A DNA stretch of 40,793 bases, from assembly GCA_050789255.1 (NCBI GenBank), contig JBOZRQ010000032.1:1-40793 (forward strand), read 5' to 3'. Made by a program: the position numbers and the translations under genes. Under the pieces are notes generated by a model. The model saw only the letters and a program-made list of their open reading frames with translations, was not told the origin of the DNA and made no database searches. Of the stretch, positions 18,572 through 27,130 are shown in pieces. Origin of the DNA: JBOZRQ01 sp050789255. GTDB lineage: Bacteria > Bacillota > Sulfobacillia > Symbiobacteriales > Symbiobacteriaceae. Each line of letters starts with the position of its first letter. Position 1 is the stretch's first letter.

Positions 18572-18584
18572 CAACCGACCAAAC

Positions 18585-19700
18585 CTAGAAACTCTTGATG
18601 ACCTTGTAGAAGGTATCCCGCTGCACGGGGTGGAAGCCGGCGTTCTTGATCAGCTCTACAGCCATGGGCGGGTCCACGTGATAGGTGGTGCCCGCCGCGG
18701 AAACGACGTTCTCCTCCATCATCGTGCCGCCGAAGTCGTTTCCGCCGAAGAACAGGGCGGTCTGGGCGAGCTTGGGACCCTGCGTAACCCAGGAGACCTG
18801 CAGGTTCCTGACGTTGTCGAGCACCAGTCGGGCCACCGCCATCAACTTCAGGTACTCGTAGCCGGTGCCCAGGTGGTACTTGTCGGGATTCCCCAGCACC
18901 TCTTCCCCAAGCGGGGTGTTGTCGGGCTGGAAGTCCCAGTGAATAAAGGCGCCGTAGCCGCCGAACTTATCCCCGCTGTCGCGGATGCGGATCAAGGTGA
19001 GCGCCCGCTCCTCAATCGTTTCAATGTGCCCATACATCATCGTCGCCGAGGTGTTCATGCCAAGCTCAGCGGCGCTCTCCATCACATGGAACCACTGGTC
19101 GGTCAGCACCTTGCCCTTGCCGATCTCCCGGCGGACCCGGTCGACCAGAATTTCGCCGCCGCCGCCAGGGACGGAGCGCAGGCCGGCGGCCTGGAGCTCC
19201 CGCAGGCATTCGACCACCGAGAGCTTGGAGATCTTGGCCAGGTAGTAGAGCTCGGCCGGCGAGAAGCCGTGCACGGTCAACTGGGGGAACTTGGTCTGAA
19301 TATGGCTGATCAGATTCTGGTAGTAGTCCAGCTTCAACGCCGGGTTTAGGCCGCCCTGCAGCAACACCTGCGTGCCGCCCTGGTCCACCAACTCCTGGCA
19401 CTTATGGTCAATTACATGGAAGTCCAGGGTGTAGCCTTCCGCGTCGTCACCGACGTCGCGCTTGAAGGCGCAGAAGCTGCACCGGGCTACGCAGATGTTC
19501 GTGTAGTTGATGTTCCGGTCGATCACGAAGCTGACGCGATCGTCCGGGTGCATCCCTCGGCGCACCTCGTTGGCCGCCCGGCCAATCGCCATCAGTTCAG
19601 GGCTCTCCAAAAGGGTTACCGTCTCTTCCAGCGTCAGCCGTCCGCCCGACAGCCGCCGATCCAGGATGGCCTCGATGTTGGTAGCGGTATTAATCGCCAC
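18585..19700 (-). CDS. mqnC: Cyclic dehypoxanthinyl futalosine synthase MqnC
   Basis: MqnC is the radical SAM enzyme that cyclises dehypoxanthinyl futalosine in the futalosine menaquinone pathway. The 371-residue protein has the CxxxCxxC cluster motif (C70, C74, C77 in CVARCSFC) near the N-terminus and the pattern GGGGEILVDRVRREI and HIETIEERALTLIRIRD typical of MqnC/MqnE. MqnE is a close paralog; MqnC is preferred because its N-terminal DRNINYTN and mqnA adjacency fit. GTG start with GGGGGAG upstream. It lies 3 bp after mqnA. Confidence 0.92.
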   Translation of the reverse strand: MAINTATNIEAILDRRLSGGRLTLEETVTLLESPELMAIGRAANEVRRGMHPDDRVSFVIDRNINYTNICVARCSFCAFKRDVGDDAEGYTLDFHVIDHKCQELVDQGGTQVLLQGGLNPALKLDYYQNLISHIQTKFPQLTVHGFSPAELYYLAKISKLSVVECLRELQAAGLRSVPGGGGEILVDRVRREIGKGKVLTDQWFHVMESAAELGMNTSATMMYGHIETIEERALTLIRIRDSGDKFGGYGAFIHWDFQPDNTPLGEEVLGNPDKYHLGTGYEYLKLMAVARLVLDNVRNLQVSWVTQGPKLAQTALFFGGNDFGGTMMEENVVSAAGTTYHVDPPMAVELIKNAGFHPVQRDTFYKVIKSF

Positions 19701-19703
19701 GGG

Positions 19704-20615
19704 CTACTCCCCCCACACGTTCAAGTCGGGTACCAGGTCGACTTCGCCGATCTTGTGAGCGAGCTCGAAATAGCGCTTCAGGCCCCGCTTGTAGGGCTCG
19801 GTAAAGTGATGGCGGATATGCGTGAAGTGCTCAACCACCGCCTGCCGGGGCAGTTGCCGCCGCTCCAGCGCCTCGGCCACGAGCTCGTCCATATGGGCCA
19901 TGGCGTAATCCTGACTGTAGCGGAACAGGTTTGCCACCAGGCGCACGCCGTCGGGGTTTCGCTCGGCGAACTCCCGCCGAATCACCCACAGGGCGAAGAC
20001 CATAATGTCGCCTGTGAGCCCCTTGAACTCCTCACCGAGGTCATAGATGCGCATGGTGGGGAACATCTGCTTGAGGTGCGGGTCGTTCGCCGCCAGTAGC
20101 GCCATGTCGCCGATGATCAGGCAGGCGTCTGCCTTGGTCAGCATCTCTGCGGCGTTCGGCGGGGCGGCATAGTAGTTGGGCCGGACGCCGTAGCGCTCCT
20201 GCAGGATGATCTTGGTCAAGACCACGCTGGTAGCGCTGTGGTTCGTTAGCGCCAACGGCCGGCCGTTCAGTTCTTCCAGGGGCACCTTGGAGAAGAGGAG
20301 CACCGATGTGACCCGCCCGTCCGCACTGATGGACAGATTCGGGAGGATAACCGTATCCGCCGCATGCCGGGCGTACTCAATCGATGAGATCGGCGTGATA
20401 TCGAGGGCGCCCTGCAGGAACAGCTGATTGAGCTGGGCAGGGGGCCCCTTCTTTACCGCCACCGGGAGGTCAATGATCCCCTGCTCGATGCCGTAGTAGA
20501 CGGGCAGGCAGTTGAGGTACTCGATATACCCCAGCCGAACGGGGCCAAGGCGCCAAGTGGCGCCGGCTTCCGGGCTGTCGGCGAGAGCTGTGCCCGGCCA
20601 CGTGGGATGGGCCAC
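19704..20615 (-). CDS. mqnA: Chorismate dehydratase MqnA
   Basis: MqnA converts chorismate to 3-[(1-carboxyvinyl)oxy]benzoate, the first step of the futalosine menaquinone route. The 303-residue protein has the signature RLGYIEYLNCLPVYYGIEQG (about 26-45) and the periplasmic-binding-type fold of MqnA/MqnD. The GTG at 20615 was chosen: it has AAGGAG 8 bases upstream, whereas the GTG at 20624 overlaps that ribosome site. Short intergenic DNA upstream contains a GGTTAACC palindrome. MqnB, MqnD and MqnE genes are not in the window. Confidence 0.92.
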   Translation of the reverse strand: MAHPTWPGTALADSPEAGATWRLGPVRLGYIEYLNCLPVYYGIEQGIIDLPVAVKKGPPAQLNQLFLQGALDITPISSIEYARHAADTVILPNLSISADGRVTSVLLFSKVPLEELNGRPLALTNHSATSVVLTKIILQERYGVRPNYYAAPPNAAEMLTKADACLIIGDMALLAANDPHLKQMFPTMRIYDLGEEFKGLTGDIMVFALWVIRREFAERNPDGVRLVANLFRYSQDYAMAHMDELVAEALERRQLPRQAVVEHFTHIRHHFTEPYKRGLKRYFELAHKIGEVDLVPDLNVWGE

Positions 20616-20734
20616 GGTCGTCACTCCTTTTTCTTGTAATGGTTAACCTAGCCAACGCAAAAACAGTGAAAGCTTCGGGATAGGTAATCACTATTCCTGC
20701 TCTCTGGCTAACTTGATATAGAAGATGTGGAATA

Positions 20735-20763
20735 TTTACTTTAAAGTAAGAATCAGGTATAAT
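20735..20763 (+). promoter_or_regulatory. Promoter with 14-bp palindrome before the hydrolase gene
   Basis: TTTACT (20735-20740) and TATAAT (20758-20763) are 17 bases apart. A perfect 14-bp palindrome TTACTTTAAAGTAA covers 20736-20749, overlapping the -35 box and spacer. A repressor bound there would block polymerase, so regulated expression is likely. Confidence 0.65.
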
Positions 20764-20793
20764 GTTCTCACGATAAATAGTAGGGGGATTACT

Positions 20794-21579
20794 ATGCAAG
20801 GTATCCCTGGGTTCCGGCGAGACGAGCCCGCCCTGGTTACCGAAGGCAGCGGCCCACCCATCCTACTAATTCCCGGACTTCTCTCGCCGCAGTCGATTTG
20901 GTCCGCCGTCGCAGCAGTGTTGGGTGCGCGATTCCGGCTCATAGCAAGCGACTTGCAGACCCATTTGCCGCCCGGGCGCCGCAGCGTGGCCGACCGGGCT
21001 CAGGCCTGGCGGGATCTCATGGACGAACTGGAGTTGCCCTCAGCCCACGTGGTAGCCCACGGGTCGGGCTGTCAGGTGGCTGCGGTGCTGGCCCTGGAGT
21101 CGCCGTACCGCACCCTGTCGCTGTCGCTGGTCAACCCGGTGCTCCCGCGCAGCGAATCAGGGCCGGGCCTGCAGTATTCCTGGCACCTGAACATGCTAAC
21201 CCAGTGGCTCGAGACCCGGCACGGCCGGGTGGTACGGCAGCCCGAACACCTCCAGCTGCTTCAAAAGGTGCTCAGTGAGCAGACCCTTACCCGCTTTGCG
21301 GAGCCGGCGGCCCCCGTCGCCTACGGCGTCCCGCAGCTGGACGACTGCGATCTGGCCGGACTGGCTGACCTGGACTTCCCGGTGCTTGCCATTAACGGCA
21401 GCGCCGAACCGGAAGAGGTCTGTCAGCTGACCCAGACCATGTACGCCAGAGCGCCGCACTTCCGCTACCGGCAGATCCCCGGAGTCCGACAGAACTGCCT
21501 CAGGGAGTCGCCAGGTCTGCTGGCCAACCTCCTGGCGGAGTTCCTCGAAGATGTGGAAAACCCGGTCACCCTGCTGTGA
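20794..21579 (+). CDS. Alpha/beta hydrolase-fold protein with degraded catalytic triad
   Basis: The 261-residue protein has an alpha/beta hydrolase layout: oxyanion strand PPILLIPGLL (21-30), then the elbow VAHGSGCQ with S91. The usual GxSxG is HGSGC here, and the later acid and histidine motifs read NGSAEPEE and GVRQNCLRE. The histidine seen in active members (GxGH) is replaced by Gln. It therefore may be a noncatalytic relative or have altered chemistry. Start ATG 20794 has TAGGGGG upstream. It is divergent from mqnA and may be linked to menaquinone only by position. Confidence 0.75.
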   Translation: MQGIPGFRRDEPALVTEGSGPPILLIPGLLSPQSIWSAVAAVLGARFRLIASDLQTHLPPGRRSVADRAQAWRDLMDELELPSAHVVAHGSGCQVAAVLALESPYRTLSLSLVNPVLPRSESGPGLQYSWHLNMLTQWLETRHGRVVRQPEHLQLLQKVLSEQTLTRFAEPAAPVAYGVPQLDDCDLAGLADLDFPVLAINGSAEPEEVCQLTQTMYARAPHFRYRQIPGVRQNCLRESPGLLANLLAEFLEDVENPVTLL

Positions 21580-21586
21580 CCGGGTT
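21559..21586. terminator. Terminator at the hydrolase end
   Basis: An 11-bp perfect stem (21559-21569 with 21576-21586) overlaps the last codons of the hydrolase gene and is followed by CCTTTAT. The convergent peptidase gene ends 22 bp away, so the hairpin may serve both. Confidence 0.75.
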
Positions 21587-21607
21587 CCTTTATGGGTTGT
21601 GCTGCGG

Positions 21608-23134
21608 TCAGCTAAGGTCGGCGACCAGGGCCCGGGTATTCAGCGCCTCGCCGGTGCCCCGGCGAATCTTTTCCTGCCAGTCCACTGAGCCGCCGGGCTG
21701 CCAGTAGAACCGCTTCATGTGGGTAATGGCGTCGCCGTTGCGCCAGACCGAGCCGTAACGCCGGCGCAGGTCGTGGTGGATCTGGCTGGCGACCACGTCG
21801 GCGAGGACGTAGTTCTGCCAGTAGACCGGGTAGCGGGAGTACCATGCGTTGGGCTCGGAAGCCCAGCGCGGCGAGGCGTCGACCGTGCAGCCGAGCAACC
21901 GGGCCTCGATTTCGGCGTTGATCTGGTCCAGGTTGCCGTCCGGGTTGGCATAGGCCTCATACTCGAAGAGCGCGTGGGCAGAGCGCTGACGCAGGTAGGC
22001 GAACCAGGGGCCGCGGGCCAGCGTGGTGGCCGCGGTGACCTCCTCTTCGCTCAGGCCATAATGAGCCAGCCAGGCCGGATCATCGACCGTGTAGCCGATC
22101 ATTTCGGCCATGCCCTCGGAGAAGACCGAAGGCTCCCGCCGCAGGATATAGCTGCCCGGGTCGCTGAAGGCGCCGTGCAGGGCGTGGCCGAGCTCATGGA
22201 AGCCGGTCTTATAGTAGTTCAGCCCGTCCGCCGGGTTGCCCAGAATGCGGATATCGCCCTGCTTCATGTTCATGCAGAGCCCGTTGTAGGGGATGTCCAT
22301 AAAGTGCACGCTGATGCCCAGCTGATCCAGCTCCAGCCCGTGGTCGCGGCCCCACTCCTCCAGGCGCGGGAGAATGCCCGACTTGGGGAAGCGCTCGGGC
22401 GGCATGCCGCCCTGACCATCCAGCAGGAACTTGACGTCCCAGGGCTCAAGGCGGCCAAGCCCAAACCGCTCGACGCCCGAGTCGATGACCCGGCGGTAAG
22501 CCTGATTGCTCGCCTCGGCCAGCTCCTCGAGGATGCTCTTGACCTGCTCGAGCCCAAGCCCCTGGGCGTCGATTTGCATGTGGGCGTAGGTCTCGTACCC
22601 CTCTTCACGGGCGGCGGCGTTACGCAGCTTGAACAGCTCTCGGGTTTTAGCGTCAAGCGACTGGGACAGCGGGGCGAACGAGAGCCAGGCGGCCCGGCGC
22701 CGCTCGCGGTCAGGCTCAATGCGCAGAATGTGCCGGACGGCGCCCAGGTCGTACTCCTGGCCCTGCACCTGGTAGCGGAACCTCACGATCCCGTCGGCAA
22801 TGTCGTTGACCAGGCCCCGAATCTCCTTGCGGGCGCTCACCCGGGAGGAGCGGAACTGCTGGTGCCAAACCTCCAGCCGGCGGGCCAAAAGGGGCTCGCT
22901 CACGCGCCCGAGCCACCGGGCCACCAGCTCCTGATAGCCCGGGTTGGTCATGATTTCCGCCAGGGCCGACTCCACCGGCTCCATTTCGTCCGGGCGCCGC
23001 TTGGTCTGGTACTGAGTGAAGGTGAGCTCGGACAAGGTCTGCTGTAGCCCTTCCAACTGCTGCTCCAGTCGATCAAGGAACGCTGCCAGGGAGCCCTCGT
23101 CTGTGACCGTTGCGGTGTTCAGGAGCTCTGCCAT
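21608..23134 (-). CDS. M3-family metallopeptidase (oligoendopeptidase-like)
   Basis: This 508-residue zinc peptidase cleaves short peptides in the cytoplasm. The zinc motif is HELGH at 313-317 (H313, E314, H317), and the third ligand is expected at the Glu of the EGMAEMIGY segment about 25-30 residues on. The N-terminal helical part fits M3 enzymes. The true start is the ATG at 23134, with GAGGAGG 9 bases upstream; an earlier in-frame GTG at 23158 overlaps the next gene. It follows thiamine pyrophosphokinase closely. Confidence 0.9.
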   Translation of the reverse strand: MAELLNTATVTDEGSLAAFLDRLEQQLEGLQQTLSELTFTQYQTKRRPDEMEPVESALAEIMTNPGYQELVARWLGRVSEPLLARRLEVWHQQFRSSRVSARKEIRGLVNDIADGIVRFRYQVQGQEYDLGAVRHILRIEPDRERRRAAWLSFAPLSQSLDAKTRELFKLRNAAAREEGYETYAHMQIDAQGLGLEQVKSILEELAEASNQAYRRVIDSGVERFGLGRLEPWDVKFLLDGQGGMPPERFPKSGILPRLEEWGRDHGLELDQLGISVHFMDIPYNGLCMNMKQGDIRILGNPADGLNYYKTGFHELGHALHGAFSDPGSYILRREPSVFSEGMAEMIGYTVDDPAWLAHYGLSEEEVTAATTLARGPWFAYLRQRSAHALFEYEAYANPDGNLDQINAEIEARLLGCTVDASPRWASEPNAWYSRYPVYWQNYVLADVVASQIHHDLRRRYGSVWRNGDAITHMKRFYWQPGGSVDWQEKIRRGTGEALNTRALVADLS

Positions 23135-23148
23135 GCTGCGACGCCTCC

Positions 23149-23790
23149 TCAGTCCCACGCTGAAATAACGAGCATGTATCCCTCTCTGGTGGCCACGAAA
23201 GCTTCGGACTCAACCAGTTGATTCGAGACCCCCAGCGACTCGCCCCAGCGAAGCGTCGCCCCAGTTAGCGGCCACTTGACCCCCTCTACCACCACGCCCT
23301 TGACCTGCGGCGACAGGGGCAGCAGGGAGAGGTAGTCCCCCGGCGTACCCGGCACGGTCATGCGGCCGCCGGGCCGGAGCAGACGCAGGACGTTGCGCTG
23401 GTCGACCACGGTCACCTGCACATCCTCCGGGACTCCCGGCAGGAGCAGCAGCACCGAGAGGGTATGGTCCAGGCGCCCGCCCGTCACCCCCACCAGGAGC
23501 AATTCCCGGGCGCCACGCTTCACCGCCTCTTCAAGGGCGATGTGCGTGTCGGTCTGGTCCTTTTCCACCGGCACCCGGTGAACCGGAATCCCGCGGGCCT
23601 CCATTTCACTGACCAACGCCGGGCCGGCCGAATCAAAATCGCCAAGCACCAGGTGGGGGCTGAGCCCCAATGCCAGCGCATGGCGAATTCCGCCGTCGGC
23701 GCAAATGACCAGGTCGACGGCCCCCAATAAGTGCCGGATCCGGCCGTAATCCTCGACCGGACCCGCTGAAAAAATCACCGCTCTCACCAC
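23149..23790 (-). CDS. thiN: Thiamine pyrophosphokinase
   Basis: The 213-residue enzyme transfers pyrophosphate from ATP to thiamine. Family features are the acidic CADGGIRHA (30-38), LGDFDS (about 50-55), the KDQTDTHIAL segment and VTGGRLDHTLS near 108-118. GTG start at 23790 overlaps the PrcB-like gene stop by 7 bp. Family length is usual. Confidence 0.92.
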   Translation of the reverse strand: MVRAVIFSAGPVEDYGRIRHLLGAVDLVICADGGIRHALALGLSPHLVLGDFDSAGPALVSEMEARGIPVHRVPVEKDQTDTHIALEEAVKRGARELLLVGVTGGRLDHTLSVLLLLPGVPEDVQVTVVDQRNVLRLLRPGGRMTVPGTPGDYLSLLPLSPQVKGVVVEGVKWPLTGATLRWGESLGVSNQLVESEAFVATREGYMLVISAWD

Positions 23791-24149
23791 TGCACCACCT
23801 GACGGGCAATGTGCTGCCCGGCCTTATCGCGAGCGACCACCGTAACGGCCTCAGCCGGCAGGCCCTGACGGGGCACCCGCACGACTGCGTATGGGTGGGT
23901 AAGCACCTGGGCCACAAAGCTCCCCGGCCCGGGGCGCCGCACCTCCAGCTCCAGCTCCACCTCGCCGGACTGCGTGACTCGCACCCCGGTAACTGTGACG
24001 CCGTAGCCAGCAGTGCGCTGCTCGCCCATGTCCACAATCAGGGCGACCTCCTGGCTCCAATCGACTCCGGCGAGCGAGACCGCCGGGCTCACCAGGTCAC
24101 CCGGCAGCACCACCGAAGGCGCAGGGCCGGAAATCAGGCGAAACTGCAC
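23784..24149 (-). CDS. PrcB-C-like domain protein
   Basis: The 121-residue protein has the PrcB C-terminal-domain pattern, GYGVTVTGVRVTQSGEVEL followed by PGPGSFVAQVLTHPYAVVRVP. The domain occurs in treponemal protease complexes and in scattered Firmicutes proteins of unknown role. No signal peptide is visible. The start chosen is GTG 24149 because GGGAGG lies 8 bases upstream; the earlier GTG at 24167 has no ribosome site. It lies one base after the pgsA stop. Confidence 0.75.
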   Translation of the reverse strand: MQFRLISGPAPSVVLPGDLVSPAVSLAGVDWSQEVALIVDMGEQRTAGYGVTVTGVRVTQSGEVELELEVRRPGPGSFVAQVLTHPYAVVRVPRQGLPAEAVTVVARDKAGQHIARQVVQW

Positions 24150-24150
24150 G

Positions 24151-24792
24151 CTAGTTGCCTCCCTCACGGGGTTTGGTGTTGCGTCGCCGCAGCGGCAGTT
24201 TCAGGCGGAAGCGCAGGGGCGGACGCCCACTGCCCTTGGTCTGCAGGCCGCGATAGTAGGCGACGCCGTAGTCCACACCGGAGTATATGGTCAACAATAC
24301 GGTGACCCACAGCAGCGGGGTGAAGAGCCAGCCGGCCAGCACTTGCAGCCAGAAGCCCGTCTTCAGCGTTCCGGCCAGGATGGCCGTAACAATAAAGATG
24401 ATCTGGAACACCGTTTTGACCTTGCCCCACGGGCCGGCTGCAATAACCGTGCCCTCGGCGGCTGCGATGGCGCGAAGGCCGGTTACAGCCATTTCCCGGC
24501 CAATAATCACCATGGCTGCCCATGTAGTCAGGTGTCCCAACTCTACCAGGGCTACCAGGGCCGTGGAGACCAAGAGCTTGTCCGCCAGGGGGTCGAGGAA
24601 CTGCCCGAGCCGGGTAACTTCCTTGTTCTTGCGGGCCAGGTAGCCATCGACACCGTCGGTGATGGCTGCCGCAATGAAGATGCCAGCAGCAATGAGCCCG
24701 CCAAATCCGAACGGGTCTTTGCGCAGGATGGCCAGCAGAAAAAACGGAACAAGGAAGATGCGCGACATGGTAAGAAGGTTGGGGAGATTCAT
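24151..24792 (-). CDS. pgsA: CDP-diacylglycerol--glycerol-3-phosphate 3-phosphatidyltransferase
   Basis: PgsA makes phosphatidylglycerol phosphate at the membrane. The 213-residue protein has several transmembrane helices and the CDP-alcohol motif D46-G47, D49-G50, A53-R54, G63, D67 and D71. The basic C-terminus is RRRNTKPREGG. The ATG at 24792 has AAGGAG upstream. It heads the pgsA-prcB-like-thiN-peptidase run. Confidence 0.93.
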   Translation of the reverse strand: MNLPNLLTMSRIFLVPFFLLAILRKDPFGFGGLIAAGIFIAAAITDGVDGYLARKNKEVTRLGQFLDPLADKLLVSTALVALVELGHLTTWAAMVIIGREMAVTGLRAIAAAEGTVIAAGPWGKVKTVFQIIFIVTAILAGTLKTGFWLQVLAGWLFTPLLWVTVLLTIYSGVDYGVAYYRGLQTKGSGRPPLRFRLKLPLRRRNTKPREGGN

Positions 24793-24822
24793 GCGCCGTC
24801 TCCTTCAGGGTCATCTCCCCCC

Positions 24823-24831
24823 ATTATAACA
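24823..24831 (-). promoter_or_regulatory. Extended -10 promoter of pgsA
   Basis: The minus strand has TATAAT at 24828-24823 preceded by TG one base before, and no convincing -35 box. A hairpin at 24865-24887 (9-bp stem, one mismatch) lies just upstream and probably ends the sigma factor transcript. Confidence 0.6.
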
Positions 24832-24864
24832 AAGACGGAGGGGCTCTGCTCAGGAAATGGGAAT

Positions 24865-24887
24865 GGCCCTCCCAATTTGGAAGGGCC
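24865..24887 (-). terminator. Hairpin after the sigma factor gene
   Basis: Arms GGCCCTCCC and GGAAGGGCC (one mismatch) with a 5-base loop lie 30 bp downstream of the sigma factor stop. The minus-strand tail ATTCCCATTTCC has only weak T content. Confidence 0.5.
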
Positions 24888-24916
24888 GTACGAAGCGTAT
24901 GTAAAAAGTGCCCTGC

Positions 24917-25627
24917 CTAGTTGTCGACCAAGCTAGGATCGATTCCCCGCTCACGCAGGATTTTGGTAAGACGCTGGATGGCGTAGTTGAGGCGGCTTTT
25001 GACGGTTCCAAGCGGGATGCCCAACACCTGAGAGATTTCCTGATAACAGAGTTGGTGGAAGAAGCGCAGGTCGATGACCTCGCGATAGGCACTGGGTAGT
25101 TCTTCAATTGCTTCAAAGACCTCGGCAGAGAGCCAGGAGCGTTCCGCCTCGCGCTCGGGCCGGTGGGTTGTAGCCGCCGTTTCCAGGCAGACGGTGTACT
25201 CCTCGGTGGGGAGCCGCTTTTTGCGCATGTGGTCGATGGCGTTGTTGCGTGCCACCCGGAAGAGCCACGCCTTCAGGTGACCGTCAACCCGAAACGAAGA
25301 AGCCTGTTGCCAGGCCTTTAGCATGGTGTCCTGCCAGATTTCTTCGGCCAGCTGGAGGTCGCCGGTGAGCCGGTGGGCGAAGTGCAGCAGTGCGCCCCCG
25401 TAACGGTCCATGAGCGTGCCCAGGGCCTCCTCGTCACCCGCGGAGAGGCGCCTGATAAGGACGGAGTCCTCACCGGGGACCATGGCGCCCTTGCCCACAG
25501 TGCCGGGATCAAATGGCAGTACCCGCACGTTGGTGTCACCCCTCACGGCGGTCTCCACCTCCGCGGAACCGGAGGGTTCTGGAGGAAATTTGAAGACCTG
25601 TGAGAGATAGGTTTCTCCACGCGCCAT
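24917..25627 (-). CDS. ECF-type sigma-70 family RNA polymerase sigma factor
   Basis: The 236-residue protein has a sigma region 2 (about 70-135, with LMDRYGGALLHFAHRLTGD and KAWLFRVARNNAIDHMRKK) and a region 4 helix-turn-helix near the C-terminus (CYQEISQVLGIPLGTVKSRL). An N-terminal extension of about 50 residues is rich in proline and charge. No anti-sigma gene is adjacent, which is unusual for ECF factors. The start chosen is the ATG at 25627, with GGGGGAGGGAAAATC upstream; an earlier frame to 25660 is possible. Confidence 0.9.
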   Translation of the reverse strand: MARGETYLSQVFKFPPEPSGSAEVETAVRGDTNVRVLPFDPGTVGKGAMVPGEDSVLIRRLSAGDEEALGTLMDRYGGALLHFAHRLTGDLQLAEEIWQDTMLKAWQQASSFRVDGHLKAWLFRVARNNAIDHMRKKRLPTEEYTVCLETAATTHRPEREAERSWLSAEVFEAIEELPSAYREVIDLRFFHQLCYQEISQVLGIPLGTVKSRLNYAIQRLTKILRERGIDPSLVDN

Positions 25628-25775
25628 GATTTTCCCTCCCCCTGAGGACAGGTTTTCCAATAAACGGGAACTCAGCCTTCCGAAGTACTATCAGTTTAAA
25701 CGTTGCCTCTGCAACATGCCGTGCTGTGTCGATAAAATTTGTTTTGTCGTGTTGCACACCCGTTACAAAAACGCT

Positions 25776-25810
25776 CAAAAGCCGCCTGGCGCAACGCCGG
25801 GCGGCTTTTG
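25776..25810 (-). terminator. Terminator between DUF72 and sigma factor genes
   Basis: A 15-bp stem with one wobble pair (25776-25790 with 25796-25810, loop GCAAC) lies just after the DUF72 gene. Both sides carry A/T-rich runs (CAAAA, TTTTG). The 25628-25775 interval holds no recognised gene and should carry the sigma factor promoter. Confidence 0.7.
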
Positions 25811-25844
25811 AATCATCGGAAAGAAAAATGTTAGGTATTGTTCC

Positions 25845-26738
25845 CTAAAACAGCCTCAACTGCTGGGCTCCCTTGGGCGCAGGCCGCTCAAACCGGGGAA
25901 CACCCCGATCGTCCCGGGGCGGGGTCGCCATATCGAGCAGCTCCATGAGATCCAGGGCGTTGCGCACGGCGTAATTGGCCCGGTTGTTGTTCATGAGCAG
26001 GTGGACCTCCTCGGCGGCTGGCGCGAGTTGGGTGCGAATGGGCTCAACCCACCCCTGCAGCTCCTCCCGGGAGTAAAGGTAGTCAAAGCGTTGGGCGGTC
26101 TTCTCCGCCTTGATGTACCAGGTCTGAGCGTTCCGGCCGTGGAACCGGACGATGGAGAGCCGCGGGTCCGTTACCTCCGGGACGGGCGGCACGGTCCCGG
26201 AGCCCACCTGCGGCTCATCGCAAACCACGTTGACCGCCCGAATCCTCCGGAGAAAGGTAAGGGTGTCATTCCGGGCGGCGCCCAGGAACCAGGAGTTGTG
26301 GCGGAACTCCACGGCCAGCAGGTCGCTGGCGAAGAACTCGCGGCACATGTGTATGTATTCCAGGTTCTCCGGCCTCCGGGTGAACCAGGGCGGGAACTGG
26401 AAGTGCAACGCCTTGAGCTTACGGGCCTCCCGCAGCGGCTGGACCATCGCATCGAAGCGCTTGAACACTTCGCTCATGTCCTCCTCGCCGGGGCGCGGCT
26501 CGCGGTGGTGCTGCGTCATGGCCCCGTAGGCCTTGACATTAAATACGAAATCTGGTGGTGTCCGCTCGGCCCAGGCAGCATAGAACTTAGGGGGCTGTAG
26601 GTGGTAAAAAGAGCTGTCCACCTCTACGATCGGAAAGTGTTTGGCGTAATAGGAGAGCCGCTCCGCCGACGGAAGGCCCGGTGGAAAGTACTCCTCGTGA
26701 TCCGACCAGGCACAGGTGCCACAGCGAATGACCGCCAA
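25845..26738 (-). CDS. DUF72 domain protein
   Basis: The 297-residue protein matches the DUF72 TIM-barrel family: start block VIRCGTCAWSDHEEYFPPG, then HFPIVEVDSSFYHLQ (34-48), the VFNVKAYGAMTQHHR block and a C-terminal HLLMNNNRANYAV. Family function is not established. The upstream in-frame sequence to 26879 overlaps the ferredoxin gene and shows no conservation, so the TTG at 26738 with GAGGGGGA upstream was chosen. The N-terminal L-A-V-I of the written frame is therefore expected to begin with Met. Confidence 0.85.
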   Translation of the reverse strand: MAVIRCGTCAWSDHEEYFPPGLPSAERLSYYAKHFPIVEVDSSFYHLQPPKFYAAWAERTPPDFVFNVKAYGAMTQHHREPRPGEEDMSEVFKRFDAMVQPLREARKLKALHFQFPPWFTRRPENLEYIHMCREFFASDLLAVEFRHNSWFLGAARNDTLTFLRRIRAVNVVCDEPQVGSGTVPPVPEVTDPRLSIVRFHGRNAQTWYIKAEKTAQRFDYLYSREELQGWVEPIRTQLAPAAEEVHLLMNNNRANYAVRNALDLMELLDMATPPRDDRGVPRFERPAPKGAQQLRLF

Positions 26739-26751
26739 TGTCCGTCCCCCT

Positions 26752-27054
26752 CTACGCAAGTCCCAGTGTCGGTACCGGAATCCGGACCTCGACGTCGCCG
26801 AGCACCTCAGCCTGACAGGACAGGCGGACATCGGGTCCGGCATATAGCTCCTGCAGCCGTTTGCGCTCGTGCCTGGCAACAGGGGAGAGCCCTTCCATGC
26901 CTTTGATCACCGTGCAGCGGCACGTCCCGCAGATGGCGTTTGCGCCACAGACGCTGCGCATGAAGAGGCCGTTATCCTGTGCAGCCTTTAGAATCGATGT
27001 GCCGGGCTTGACCGATACCGTCATGCCGATTGGCTGAAATGTAATGGACGCCAT
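26752..27054 (-). CDS. 2Fe-2S ferredoxin (adrenodoxin/plant-like)
   Basis: The 100-residue electron carrier has four cluster cysteines C36, C42, C45 and C80 in the CGANAICGTC ... RLSC pattern; C47 is extra. The beta-grasp context fits the bacterial [2Fe-2S] family that includes subunits of larger oxidoreductases. Start ATG 27054, with AGAGGGGGAC upstream. It lies between the DUF72 gene and the coat-like genes; the redox partner is not known. Confidence 0.88.
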   Translation of the reverse strand: MASITFQPIGMTVSVKPGTSILKAAQDNGLFMRSVCGANAICGTCRCTVIKGMEGLSPVARHERKRLQELYAGPDVRLSCQAEVLGDVEVRIPVPTLGLA

Positions 27055-27094
27055 GCTGGATTGTCCCCCTCTGTCTCTGCCTATTGTAACATAA

Positions 27095-27123
27095 CAGCCC
27101 GCCCCGGTTGATGGGGCGGGCTG
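27095..27123 (-). terminator. Terminator after the CotF-like gene
   Basis: An 11-bp perfect stem (27095-27105 with 27113-27123, 7-base loop) lies 8 bp after the coat-like gene. Just after it the minus strand has TACAAT (27085-27080), a possible -10 box for the ferredoxin gene. Confidence 0.75.
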
Positions 27124-27130
27124 CAGGCTG

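Noticed and set aside
18295..18582. 95-residue minus-strand ORF before the C45-like gene
   Set aside because: It overlaps the mqnC terminator and the C45-like gene ribosome site, and has no coding-like features.
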